Shown piece by piece: positions 1 to 7,023 of a stretch of 21,815 bases of DNA. Made by a program: the position numbers and the translations under genes. Position 1 is the stretch's first letter. Every line of letters starts with the position of its first letter. Location of the stretch: positions 1 to 21,815 of the forward strand of contig JAJEGS010000043.1 of NCBI GenBank assembly GCA_022819745.1. Direction: 5' to 3'. Origin of the DNA: Candidatus Latescibacterota bacterium. Lineage in GTDB: Bacteria; Latescibacterota; UBA2968; UBA8231. The notes beneath the pieces were generated by a model that saw only the letters and a program-made list of their open reading frames with translations, was not told where the DNA came from and did no database searches.

Positions 1-138
1 CCGATAAAAAAACATGGACGAAAAGCCATAAGCCTCTTTCGAAAAGGATTAGACCAACTCACACAAATCATACACCAAACACGAGACCAACCTAAACAAG
101 CCCGACAATATCAACCCATGTTACTGTCGTGTACTTAG
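1..138 (+). mobile_element. Right end of an insertion sequence (partial)
   Basis: This is the terminal part of an IS whose left end reappears at 21677-21815. The outer 18 bp (121-138) are the exact reverse complement of 21677-21694, which defines terminal inverted repeats. An open plus-strand frame from base 1 ends with its TAG inside the repeat, as is common in compact IS elements. Bases outside the IS differ at the two window ends, so no target duplication can be read. The C-terminal transposase sequence suggests a DDE, possibly IS4-like, element; that family call is from memory of sequence style and is not certain. Confidence 0.8.
1..138 (+). CDS. Transposase, C-terminal fragment (5' part outside window)
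   Basis: The frame is open from base 1 to the TAG at 136-138 and encodes 45 residues, including HGRKAISLFRKGLDQL followed by a polar Gln-rich tail. The conserved-looking H-G-R-K...F-R-x-G-L-D block resembles the very C-terminus of DDE transposases of the IS4 type. The catalytic DDE residues would lie upstream and are not in the window. The last six codons and the stop overlap the terminal inverted repeat. The frame is short, so identity rests on its position at the IS end and on the matching start of a transposase-like gene next to the other copy. Confidence 0.65.
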   Translation, partial: PIKKHGRKAISLFRKGLDQLTQIIHQTRDQPKQARQYQPMLLSCT

Positions 139-694
139 GTCCGGGCCTAACGCCAGCCCTCTTGAACTCTTCGCTCAAGAACGCTTTATCAAAGCTGGCA
201 TTGTGAGCTACAAGCGGCAAATCACCTACGAAATCACGTATTTCTTGAGCGCGTTCAGAAAAAGAAGACGCACCCGACACATCACGATTCCTGATCCCAT
301 GAATCCTTGACGCCTCAATAGGTATTCGGACACCCGGATTGAATTTCTCATAAAACATATCCTGCTCGTAGTACCCTTTCTCAGTCAAAGCGGTAAAATC
401 TATTTTCATCATCGCCAACGCCACGATCCGATCCTTCTTTGGGTCCAAGCCCGTTGTTTCCACATCTAAAACAACGGCCTCTTCCAGTTCCTCGAAGGTT
501 CTCACCATGCCCCAATACAGCAGTCCACGTCCGGTCTCCCAATCATCGTCTTCCCCATCATCGTAGTCCAAAAAACTTTCTTCGTATGAACCCCTTTTCC
601 TCAAAGGTTTTTGCTTTTTGCCAGAGGCCGAAAACATCCTACCAAAAACAACAAGCAAAAGCAGCACAACGAGCAAGAGCACAAAAAACTCCAT
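92..694 (-). pseudogene. Membrane-anchored DEDD 3'-5' exonuclease, 3' end cut off by the IS
   Basis: The N-terminus (residues 1-18) is a strongly hydrophobic membrane anchor, followed by a basic then acidic linker and a DnaQ/RNase T-type exonuclease domain from about residue 70. Exo I is visible as LDVETTGLD (D77, E79), the middle block as IHGIRNRDV (132-139) and Exo II as AHNASFD (N165, D169). The frame enters the IS at residue 186; the last 15 residues to the stop at 92 are IS sequence. The Exo III block with the last catalytic Asp is therefore missing and the product is unlikely to be active. A good Shine-Dalgarno (AAAAGGAGG) precedes ATG 694. The gene is visibly more AT-rich than the genes to its right, suggesting transfer. 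In an intact form it would degrade DNA or RNA from 3' ends at the membrane; the substrate is unknown. Confidence 0.8.
121..138 (+). repeat. IS terminal inverted repeat (right copy)
   Basis: TTACTGTCGTGTACTTAG is the perfect reverse complement of 21677-21694. The next base outward differs between the two copies, so the repeat is 18 bp. An 18-bp inverted match is not expected by chance in 21.8 kb. Confidence 0.9.
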
Positions 695-867
695 TCCAGA
701 CCTCCTTTTCGCAGTTGATATAAGCGACTATTTTTACTAAGGCGCAGGTCACGCTTGGGCCGCCTCGGCTCGGGTTGCGTCTCGTCGATCAGGAATCCGG
801 GCGGCGTATTGCCCGGGCGCGTGGTCGCCAGCGGCCAGCGACTATGCCCAATTTCAGACTGAGACAC
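601..867 (-). CDS. Possible small hypothetical ORF or gene remnant
   Basis: An open frame from a GTG at 867 encodes a basic, proline-rich stretch (for example PPGFLIDETQPEPRRPKRD) that reads like natural protein until about base 720. It then runs into the ribosome-binding site and 5' end of the exonuclease gene in another frame, ending at 601. No good Shine-Dalgarno is seen at the GTG. It may be the remains of a gene whose 3' end was replaced when the AT-rich exonuclease segment arrived near base 720, or it may be chance. The stretch 695-885 holds nothing else I can support. Confidence 0.2.
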   Translation of the reverse strand: MSQSEIGHSRWPLATTRPGNTPPGFLIDETQPEPRRPKRDLRLSKNSRLYQLRKGGLEWSFLCSCSLCCFCLLFLVGCFRPLAKSKNL

Positions 868-885
868 TACCCCTAGTTATGGGGC

Positions 886-1329
886 TCACCTGCGAATGCT
901 AGCGCGGACATCGGCCGCCACCTGCTCGGCGAGTTCGGTCATGGCGACCGAGTGTGCGCCGTTGGCCAGACGCAAGGCTTCAAGGCTATCTGACGATAAA
1001 CCGGTATGCAGCCCTTCCAAGATAGCCTGATGCAATCCGTTGGCGGCGGCTTGGGCGTCGGCAATCCGTTGGCGGCGAATTTCGGCTGATTCGTCTTGGG
1101 GCGTTTTGGCAGAGTCAAGCTCCCAAAATACCTTTGCGCCTTCGTCGGCAAATTTGGCGGCGGCCTGGGCTTCGGCCACGGCCCGGTTGTAGTATGCGGT
1201 GGCTTCGGCTTCCGCATCGGCAAGAAAGGCCTGCTCGGCGGCCTCAAGCAAGCGGCTAGTAACGAACAAATGCGGTAAGCAAGCGGCAAACTGCTCAAAG
1301 ACTTGGCGGGATTTGTCGAGGTTTTCCAT
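886..1329 (-). CDS. Hypothetical alanine-rich helical protein
   Basis: The gene encodes 147 residues with no signal peptide or membrane segment. Most of the length is predicted by eye to be amphipathic helix rich in Ala, Glu and Gln (for example EAEATAYYNRAVAEAQAAAK), compatible with a coiled coil or helical bundle. I do not recognise the family. It starts at ATG 1329 and ends at TGA 886. It lies among small minus-strand genes and gene remnants between the IS and the metabolic operon, a setting like prophage or mobile-element accessory DNA. A 17-bp direct repeat (1032-1048 and 1061-1077) lies inside it and is read in two different frames. Confidence 0.55.
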   Translation of the reverse strand: MENLDKSRQVFEQFAACLPHLFVTSRLLEAAEQAFLADAEAEATAYYNRAVAEAQAAAKFADEGAKVFWELDSAKTPQDESAEIRRQRIADAQAAANGLHQAILEGLHTGLSSDSLEALRLANGAHSVAMTELAEQVAADVRASIRR

Positions 1330-1375
1330 TGGTTAGGTCGGTTTGTCTCAGTTTGAAATGTCGGTAGTGACTACT

Positions 1376-1578
1376 TTATCCGGGTAGCTTGCTGAGGATG
1401 CTGAACAGCAGGCTGCCTAGGGCGATCAACGTGGTGAGTTGGAGCCCGATCGCCCATCGCAACGTAACGCGCACATCGGTAATGGCATGTTCAAGGCCGT
1501 CCAAGCGGCGGCGATGCCTTCCAGCCGTCCAATGCGGCGGTCGTGGTCTTGGGCTTACGTTAGAGGTTGTTCAGTCAT
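1376..1578 (-). pseudogene. Decayed small coiled-coil/membrane protein gene (XhlA-like organisation)
   Basis: Reading from ATG 1578, the first frame gives MTEQPLT, a TAA, then AQDHDRRIGRLEGIAA. The natural continuation, LDGLEHAITDVRVTLRWAIG followed by a hydrophobic segment LQLTTLIALGSLLFSIL and a TAA at 1376, lies in another frame. The combined product would be about 65 residues: a short coiled coil followed by one C-terminal membrane helix. This is the layout of XhlA-type phage lysis-associated proteins, although I cannot confirm that family. One nonsense change (plausibly CAA to TAA) and one frameshift near 1505 break it. Its ATG overlaps the TGA of an upstream open fragment as ATGA. Confidence 0.5.
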
Positions 1579-1694
1579 GGCGTTGCTCTCATGGGTACGT
1601 GTTGCTGGGCGCTGGGGGGAAAAAACTCCTTCTCGCAGTGGGGTTGAATCAAGCGGTCGTCCTCGGCGACGAACTGGAGCGTAGGACGCGCTGG
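1575..1694 (-). pseudogene. Possible 3' remnant of a gene upstream of the decayed membrane-protein gene
   Basis: After a TAA at 1695-1697 this minus-strand frame stays open for 39 codons and ends in a TGA that overlaps the next ATG as ATGA. It reads LQFVAEDDRLIQPHC then EKEFFPPSAQQHVP, which looks like protein, but there is no ATG or GTG start in a useful place and no recognisable domain. The ATGA overlap is the main reason to think it was once translated. The rest of 1695-1745 shows nothing I can support. Confidence 0.25.
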
Positions 1695-1745
1695 TTAGAT
1701 CGCCTCGGCTCTTCGCTAGGGCCTTGGGAGGGTGTTAGTTCCATC

Positions 1746-2003
1746 TCATCCGCGCTTCTGCGAAATGGCCGCCAACGTCTGCTTCTTATATTTATTGCCT
1801 TGATAAAACCTTTCATAGGGAACGGCTATGTCCCTTAAACCACAGACCCCCGTCAATTGATAATCGCCATACTCTAAAGCCATGCGGACGATGCAGCTTG
1901 CTTCCTCACAGGCTTGGTTCTTGTCATAGCCTTGGTCCTCAAGGATCTTCTTGAGTTCATTCATTGATTCCATTATAGACCTGCTGGGCTTCCTAATCTT
2001 CAT
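1746..2003 (-). CDS. Small hypothetical protein (85 aa)
   Basis: I chose ATG 2003, giving MKIRKPSRSIMESMNELKKI at the N-terminus, rather than the longer frame from 2084, because AAAGGAGA (2008-2015) lies 4 nt upstream of it. The longer version would also overlap the 3' end of the cyclase-family gene. The product is basic at its start, then helical with two Cys in ACEEASCIVRMALEYGDYQ. There is no membrane segment or motif I recognise. The codon usage and base composition are more AT-rich than the operon upstream of it. It is probably part of the same mobile or accessory block as the genes to its left. Confidence 0.65.
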   Translation of the reverse strand: MKIRKPSRSIMESMNELKKILEDQGYDKNQACEEASCIVRMALEYGDYQLTGVCGLRDIAVPYERFYQGNKYKKQTLAAISQKRG

Positions 2004-2073
2004 AATTTCTCCTTTGGTAGGTCTTGCCTTCGTAGCTCGTAGCTCGGCGATTAGATCACACAGCCAGTCGCAG

Positions 2074-2739
2074 CTACCCTTCAAAAGCGAGTACGCGCAG
2101 CGGAATGGCGTCGGTTTCAGCCGCTGGGAGCGGCTGGGCGAAAAGGTAAACGCGCGGTTGTCGCAGGTCGCCCAAGCGGTCTAGGCTCTCGATTAGGGGA
2201 ATGCTGTGCGCGAAGAGTAAGTGGTGGTTGGGCAGGCTGCGGTCGCCCGGAATATCTAGGCCGGGGGTGTCGATGCCGAGCAGTTTGATGCCAGCCTCGA
2301 CGAGCCAGCGCAAGGCTGCGGTTGAGGGGTAAGGCGGATAGGAACCAGCGGTCGTCCGTTGATCCCAATCAAAGCGAAAGAGGGCGATGTCTCCCGGGTG
2401 GACGCCTCCACCCGGTTCGGCGGCCCGTTGGAATTGCTCCGGCGAAAGTGGCTCGCCCAGCGGCGCATCGCTAAAGTCGAAGACGATGGCCTCGCCAAAA
2501 AAGCGCTCGACGTCGAGGTCGGCGATGGCCGGGCCGTCTTGGACGGCGTGTAAAGGCCCTTCGACATGGGTGCCAGCGTGACCGCCCATTTCAATGCTGG
2601 TGGTGATGTACCAGCGGTCGGTCGGGGGATCGTCAACGGGTACGCGCGCCGTGCGATAGTGAATGAGGCGACCTTCCGACGGCGCGATGATCCGCGAAAG
2701 GTCCACCATGCGGCTGTAGGCGAAGGAGGGAACCTTCAC
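2074..2739 (-). CDS. Cyclase-family metal-dependent hydrolase (KynB-like)
   Basis: The 221-residue product belongs to the cyclase family that includes kynurenine formamidase and related metal-dependent amide or lactone hydrolases. The diagnostic metal-site motif is HAGTHVEGPLH (H54, H58, H64); the usual Asp of HxGTHxDxPxH is Glu60 here. Later family features include GIDTPGLD and NHHLLF. The GTG start at 2739 overlaps the stop of the upstream isomerase-like gene (2736-2739, GTGA), implying translational coupling. An ATG at 2709 (MVDLSR) is an alternative start nearer to where many family members begin, but it has no Shine-Dalgarno. It is the last gene of the operon. The context suggests a sugar-acid, lactone or similar carbon substrate rather than kynurenine, but this is inference. 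Confidence 0.85.
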   Translation of the reverse strand: MKVPSFAYSRMVDLSRIIAPSEGRLIHYRTARVPVDDPPTDRWYITTSIEMGGHAGTHVEGPLHAVQDGPAIADLDVERFFGEAIVFDFSDAPLGEPLSPEQFQRAAEPGGGVHPGDIALFRFDWDQRTTAGSYPPYPSTAALRWLVEAGIKLLGIDTPGLDIPGDRSLPNHHLLFAHSIPLIESLDRLGDLRQPRVYLFAQPLPAAETDAIPLRVLAFEG

Positions 2740-3518
2740 GCGATGGCCTTTTTGAGGGCGATAGCGGTCTCGCCGTCGTCGGCATAGACCGGCAGCGCGC
2801 CGCTCAGCGTTACGCGGCCGTCGTAGCCGGATGCGCGCAAGGTGTGTAGAAAGAGCGCGTGGTCGGCTGGCGTGGTTTGCGGTCGGCCGCGGCCCGGCTC
2901 GGCGATGTGGGCGTGGATCAGGTGCGGCCCAGCTTCTTTGAGTGCATCGAAGGACTCGCCGTTGAGCTTCATGTGGAAGAAGTCGGCCATCAGCTTGGCG
3001 TGTGAGCGGTTGACGTCCGCTATGAACTCGGTCGCTTCGGAGACGGTGTTGAGCAGGTTGGCATCGTCGCGGTTATAGGGTTCGAGCGCGACCTTGACGC
3101 CCCGTGGTTCGCCGAGGTCGGCGCACAGGTGCAAGAAGTCGGCGACTTGTTGGCGGGCTTTGTCGCGGTCGAAGCCGTCGGGCACCCAGCGCGAACCGCC
3201 GCTGCCATAGCCGATGACCTCGACTCCGGCCCGCTGCATGAGGTCGAAGACCCGCGTGACAAAAGTGCGCAACCGTTCCAAACTCACGTCGGGGCCGACG
3301 ACCATTAGCCCGCGTCCTTGCGGGTCGCCAATAAAGCCGCACATCGTTTTCATTTGGAGCGGGTGTTTTTCCAAAAGCGCTGAGAACTCGCGCTCGGCCG
3401 CTCGTGGGTCGTCTGCATCGATACCGAGCAGACCGGGTGAGCCTTCGAGATAGTCGAAGTCCCAGTCGGCGGATTCTTCAAGGTGTTGGCGATTGGTAAC
3501 TAAAAGGCCGATCTGCAT
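2736..3518 (-). CDS. Sugar-phosphate isomerase/epimerase-like TIM-barrel protein
   Basis: The 260-residue product reads as an AP-endonuclease-2-like TIM barrel of the sugar phosphate isomerase/epimerase family. Expected metal-site positions include E146 (VALEPYN), D179 (LMADFFH) and H204 in AHIAEPGRG, with E207 after it. The fourth metal ligand, normally Glu in the last strand (consensus GYxGxxxxE), seems to be Ser239 in GYDGRVTLSGAL, so activity may be altered. ATG 3518 was chosen because the family begins with such a strand (MQIGLL) and because it lies 2 nt after the TAG of the oxidoreductase gene. The frame is open further upstream, but that part overlaps the oxidoreductase gene. The partner genes suggest oxidation, isomerisation and ring opening of a carbohydrate or cyclitol. 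Confidence 0.8.
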   Translation of the reverse strand: MQIGLLVTNRQHLEESADWDFDYLEGSPGLLGIDADDPRAAEREFSALLEKHPLQMKTMCGFIGDPQGRGLMVVGPDVSLERLRTFVTRVFDLMQRAGVEVIGYGSGGSRWVPDGFDRDKARQQVADFLHLCADLGEPRGVKVALEPYNRDDANLLNTVSEATEFIADVNRSHAKLMADFFHMKLNGESFDALKEAGPHLIHAHIAEPGRGRPQTTPADHALFLHTLRASGYDGRVTLSGALPVYADDGETAIALKKAIA

Positions 3519-3520
3519 GG

Positions 3521-4609
3521 CTACTTGTCCCTGATCCAGCTCATGCCCTCGCCGCGCACCAGAAAGGAGCGCTCGTCCCAATGGCCGGGCCGGGTGACGG
3601 GCATCCGCCCCTCCTCAACGGCGACGTCGAGCGGGTTGTCGCGGGTTTGCAGCGGCAGGGCCACGCGCTCGTGCAGCCTTGCCGACTCATAGACGCCCAT
3701 CATGATCTCAGTGGCGGCCTTGCCGTGCTCGGCCTTGCCGTAGTAGTCCTCAAAATCGCCCTCGATCCAGCGGCAGATCCCGTAGGCCTGATCGACGAAG
3801 GCGTTGCCGTAGCCGCTGGCTTTATCGGTGGGTTCGAACTCCTGCCAGCCGCCGGAGGTGGTCGTCATGTAGCGCAGGCTGTTGTCGCTGACGACCATCA
3901 TGCCGTCTTCGCCGTAGATGGTAGCACCCACCTGATAAATATCGTTCATCTCGTTTTCAATCACGCCTTCGATCCCGTCGGGATAGCCGATGATCCCCGC
4001 GCAGCGGTCTTCGACCCGATGGCCGAAGACGAAGTGGTCGGTGTGGCGTTCGACCGAGCCCATGACCCACTCGGCCTGCGGGTCGCCGAGGGCGTAGAGC
4101 TGGAAGTCGATGCAGTGGGTGCCGGTGTTCATCATCCCGGCCTTGACCGCGGACCACAGCCGCTGCGGTTTACCGATGGCTCCGGCGGCGATCATGCGCC
4201 TCGCCTCGCGCCAACAAGAGTAAAAGCGGCGCTGGTGGCCGATGGCGAGCTTGACGTTGTTGCGCTCGGCGGCGATGACCATGGCCTCGGCCTCGCCCAA
4301 GGAGACGGCCATGGGCTTTTCGCAGAGCACGGCTTTGGGTCGGCGGGCGCAGGCGGCGATGGACATTTCCGCGTGCTGGGGATCCCAAGAGCAAACGCTG
4401 ACGATGTCGAGGTTTTCCACGTCGAGCATCTCGCGGTAGTCGAGATACTGCTTTTCGACGTTGAAATCCGCAGCGTAGCTGGCCAAGGCTTCGGGATGCG
4501 CGTCGGCAATGGCAGCGATTTCAGTGTGTTCGCACTCGGCCCAACCGCGGCCGTGCTCGCGGGCAATGCGGCCGGAGGCGATGACGCCAACGCGATATTT
4601 AGCAGGCAT
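3521..4609 (-). CDS. Gfo/Idh/MocA family NAD(P)-dependent oxidoreductase
   Basis: The 362-residue product has an N-terminal Rossmann fold (residues 5-125) and a C-terminal alpha/beta domain. The family Lys motif is CEKPMA (E97-K98-P99), followed by GHQRRF (124-129) and the active-site-like TGTHCIDF with H165 and D168. The dinucleotide loop VGVIASGRIA keeps only part of the usual glycine pattern, which is frequent in this family. These enzymes oxidise or reduce sugars, inositols or their derivatives in the cytosol using NAD(P). ATG 4609 is 2 nt after the SPFH gene stop and the TAG is 2 nt before the next gene, so it is the second gene of a four-gene transcript. Its exact substrate cannot be told from sequence. 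Confidence 0.9.
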   Translation of the reverse strand: MPAKYRVGVIASGRIAREHGRGWAECEHTEIAAIADAHPEALASYAADFNVEKQYLDYREMLDVENLDIVSVCSWDPQHAEMSIAACARRPKAVLCEKPMAVSLGEAEAMVIAAERNNVKLAIGHQRRFYSCWREARRMIAAGAIGKPQRLWSAVKAGMMNTGTHCIDFQLYALGDPQAEWVMGSVERHTDHFVFGHRVEDRCAGIIGYPDGIEGVIENEMNDIYQVGATIYGEDGMMVVSDNSLRYMTTTSGGWQEFEPTDKASGYGNAFVDQAYGICRWIEGDFEDYYGKAEHGKAATEIMMGVYESARLHERVALPLQTRDNPLDVAVEEGRMPVTRPGHWDERSFLVRGEGMSWIRDK

Positions 4610-4611
4610 CG

Positions 4612-5499
4612 CTACTTGGCGTCGCCTAGGTGCATTAGCGGCAGCGGTGCAGGGCTGTCGCCGTCGATGAAATAGACCTTGGCGGCCGGATCTTTGGAAA
4701 TAGCCTCAAGGGACTTGAGCGCTTGGAGCTTGACGTAGTTGGGATTGCGGCCGATGGCGTCGTTGATCTTGGAGATTTCGTAGGCTTGGGCGTCAGCGAG
4801 CAGACGACGCTTCTCGGCTTCGGCTTCGGCGGCGTCCCTTTCGGCTACGGCTAGGGCTATCTTCTGCTGCTGCTCGGTGTTGTAACGCTCCAACTCGGCC
4901 TTTTGCTTTTCGACTTCCTGCTCGCGCTCCTTTTTGGCCTCAATGGCCTTGGTGATAAAGGGCGGCAGCGAGATGTCGCGGATCAACACGGCCTCTACAT
5001 CAACCCCTTTGGGCCTGAGGTAATCCTTCAGCCCTTCGAGCAGGGCTACCTGCAAAGTGCTCTGCGTCGCTTCTAAAAAGAAGTCCTCGGCGCGCTTGAT
5101 GGTCTTGCCTTGCTCGCGAATGAGCGAGCGCAGCTTGGGCACGATGTGGACGGCGCGCACATTTTCAAAACCGCCCGTCTCCTGTAAGATGCGCGGCGTG
5201 TCGGACGATATGAGACGGTACTGAACGCTGACGTCGATTTTGGTCTGTAACTGATCTTGGCTGGGGACGCTGGAGGTTTCGGAGTGCGTCTTTTGGCGCA
5301 CATCGAAGAGGCTCCATTCGTAGAGCGGGTTGACCGGGATGTGCAGACCCTCGCCGAAGTGTTTGAACTGGACTTCACCGAAGAGGGTGGCGACGGCGAC
5401 GTGGCCGGCCGGGACGCTTTGGTAGAAGCGCGGACTGACGAGAAATAAGACGAAGACGGCGGCGATGATGCCGAGGATAGACTTAGGTAATTGGATCAT
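4612..5499 (-). CDS. SPFH/prohibitin-family membrane protein
   Basis: The 295-residue product has one N-terminal membrane helix (about residues 8-23, ILGIIAAVFVLFLV), a Band 7/SPFH domain (about 28-200) and a charged Glu/Gln/Lys-rich coiled coil (about 200-250, EREQEVEKQKAELERY). Hallmarks include FKHFGEGLHIPVNP and the conserved DVSVQYRL strand. Such proteins form large ring or cage assemblies at the membrane and often hold proteases or organise microdomains. ATG 5499 is favoured over ATG 5526 because AAGGAGG (5506-5512) lies 6 nt upstream of it. It heads an operon with three carbohydrate-type enzymes at 2-nt or negative spacing, which is an unusual partnership and may reflect simple co-transcription. 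Confidence 0.88.
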   Translation of the reverse strand: MIQLPKSILGIIAAVFVLFLVSPRFYQSVPAGHVAVATLFGEVQFKHFGEGLHIPVNPLYEWSLFDVRQKTHSETSSVPSQDQLQTKIDVSVQYRLISSDTPRILQETGGFENVRAVHIVPKLRSLIREQGKTIKRAEDFFLEATQSTLQVALLEGLKDYLRPKGVDVEAVLIRDISLPPFITKAIEAKKEREQEVEKQKAELERYNTEQQQKIALAVAERDAAEAEAEKRRLLADAQAYEISKINDAIGRNPNYVKLQALKSLEAISKDPAAKVYFIDGDSPAPLPLMHLGDAK

Positions 5500-5520
5500 G
5501 GGGGGCCTCCTTACGGGCTC

Positions 5521-5596
5521 GGACATTTTTTCCTACCTTTGAGTGGGTGGGGGAGATTAATAGCCTAGAAGGTAAATCCTCCACCTGAAAATGTCC
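5521..5596. promoter_or_regulatory. Nested inverted repeats between the SPFH operon and hen1
   Basis: GGACATTTT (5521-5529) is the reverse complement of AAAATGTCC (5588-5596), and inside it TACCTT (5534-5539) is the reverse complement of AAGGTA (5569-5574). The two divergent transcription units start on either side. The arrangement could be an operator pair or a folded leader. I could not fit a convincing -35/-10 pair on either strand; TATTAAT at about 5556-5562 on the minus strand is the best -10-like patch. Function is inferred from position only. Confidence 0.35.
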
Positions 5597-5643
5597 ATTA
5601 AAACACCCAAGACTAGATACTCGGCTGCAAGCGGGCGGGCGCT

Positions 5644-7023
5644 GTGCTCCTGACCATAAGTACGGTCCATCAACCCGCCACTGACTTGGGCTATCTCCTG
5701 CACAAGCACCCAGACCGCGCCCAAGCCTTTGACCTGCCCTTTGGGACGGCGCATGTCTTCTACTTAGAAGCCTCGTCTGAGCGATGCACGGCCGCGTTGC
5801 TCCTCGACGTAGATCCAACCGCGCTCAAGCGGCGCTCGATGTCCCCCGACTTCGCGCTGGCGTCTTATGTCAACGACCGTCCCTACGCAGCCTCTTCCTT
5901 TACCAGCGTAGCTATTGCCCGCGTGTTTACCTCGGCCTTGAACGGACAGTGCCGAGAACGGGCTGAGCTAGTGGAAGAGCCTCTGCCGCTGCGGGTGAGC
6001 ATTAGCGCGCTGCCCTGCCGGGGAGGCGAGGACTTGTTGCGCAGCCTCTTTGAGCCGTTGGGATATGCAGTGGAGGCTAGGGGATTCTTGCTCGACGAGC
6101 ATTTTCCAGAGTGGGGAAACAGCCCCTATTACGAGGTCGAGCTAGCGTGTGTGCAGCCGTTAAAAGAAGTGCTGGCGCATCTGTACGTGCTGATACCGGT
6201 GCTAGACGACGAGAAGCACTACTATGTGGGCGAGGAAGAGATCGACAAATTGATGAGGCGAGGTGGGGAATGGCTGGCAGGCCATCCCCTGCGCGACCTA
6301 GTCGTCGAGCGCTACCTAAAGCACCAGCGAGATCTGAAGCAGGCCGCGCTGTCGCGGCTTTTGGTAGAGGAAGCAGGAGAGGCCGAAGATCACGCGGGGG
6401 AAGAGGCACTCGAAGCGGAGTTGAGCTTGAATCAACAGCGCCTAGCCGCCGTGTTCGAGGAACTCAAGGCAAGCGGTGCCCGGCGAGTGCTGGACCTCGG
6501 CTGTGGGGAGGGACGGCTGCTCGCGCGGTTGGCGGCGGAAGTGCAGTTCACTGAAGTGGCGGGAATGGACGTGTCGCCGCAAGCCTTGTCGCGTGCTCGT
6601 CGGCGCTTAGAGAGGTTGCCGCGCGGCGAGCAGGTCGCGGTGTTTCAAGGGTCGCTGGCCTATCGCGACGCTCGGTTGAGCGGGTACGACGCTGCGGCAC
6701 TAGTGGAGGTCGTCGAGCATTTGGATCCGCCGCAGCTACGGGCCTGCGAGCGGGCCGTGTTCGAGTTCGCCCGCCCGGCTACGGTGGTGATAACTACTCC
6801 CAACGCTGAGTACAACGCTCATTGGGACGCGCTGCCAGCCGGTGAATTTCGCCATCCCGACCATCGATTTGAGTGGCGGCGAGCGGAATTTGGGGCGTGG
6901 GCCGAGCAGGTGGGAAAGCGCCATGGATATGCCGTGCGCGTCGCGCCCGTCGGCCCGGAGGACCCCGAGCTAGGCGCGCCGACGCAGATGGCGATTTTCT
7001 CTGTGGGGGGTACTCGTGGCTGA
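5644..7023 (+). CDS. hen1: 3' terminal RNA ribose 2'-O-methyltransferase Hen1
   Basis: This is bacterial Hen1, which methylates the 2'-OH at the 3' end of a cleaved RNA so that, once sealed by Pnkp, the junction resists renewed ribotoxin cleavage. The 459-residue length fits the family. The N-terminal bacterial-specific domain (1 to about 245) opens with MLLTIST and DLGYLLHKHPDRAQ and contains FGTAHVFYLEA. The C-terminal methyltransferase has the SAM loop VLDLGCGEGRLL (about 281-292) and the metal site VEVVEHLD (E355, E358, H359) with a further His in FRHPDHRFEW (H404 or H407). The GTG start at 5644 gives the typical family N-terminus. Its TGA lies 5 nt beyond the pnkp GTG, giving an 8-nt overlap and implying coupled translation. 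Confidence 0.96.
   Translation: MLLTISTVHQPATDLGYLLHKHPDRAQAFDLPFGTAHVFYLEASSERCTAALLLDVDPTALKRRSMSPDFALASYVNDRPYAASSFTSVAIARVFTSALNGQCRERAELVEEPLPLRVSISALPCRGGEDLLRSLFEPLGYAVEARGFLLDEHFPEWGNSPYYEVELACVQPLKEVLAHLYVLIPVLDDEKHYYVGEEEIDKLMRRGGEWLAGHPLRDLVVERYLKHQRDLKQAALSRLLVEEAGEAEDHAGEEALEAELSLNQQRLAAVFEELKASGARRVLDLGCGEGRLLARLAAEVQFTEVAGMDVSPQALSRARRRLERLPRGEQVAVFQGSLAYRDARLSGYDAAALVEVVEHLDPPQLRACERAVFEFARPATVVITTPNAEYNAHWDALPAGEFRHPDHRFEWRRAEFGAWAEQVGKRHGYAVRVAPVGPEDPELGAPTQMAIFSVGGTRG

Noticed and set aside
1389..1838. 149-aa plus-strand open frame (and an 81-aa frame nested in it)
   Set aside because: It is antisense to the minus-strand remnants, has no Shine-Dalgarno and reads as low-complexity shadow sequence.
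3581..4675. 364-aa plus-strand open frame
   Set aside because: It is exactly antisense to the Gfo/Idh oxidoreductase gene, is rich in Gly, Ala, Val and His as GC-rich shadows are, and has no recognisable domain.
5971..6554. Plus and minus frames inside hen1 (for example 6111-6554)
   Set aside because: These are Arg-rich shadow frames of Hen1 with no start signals.
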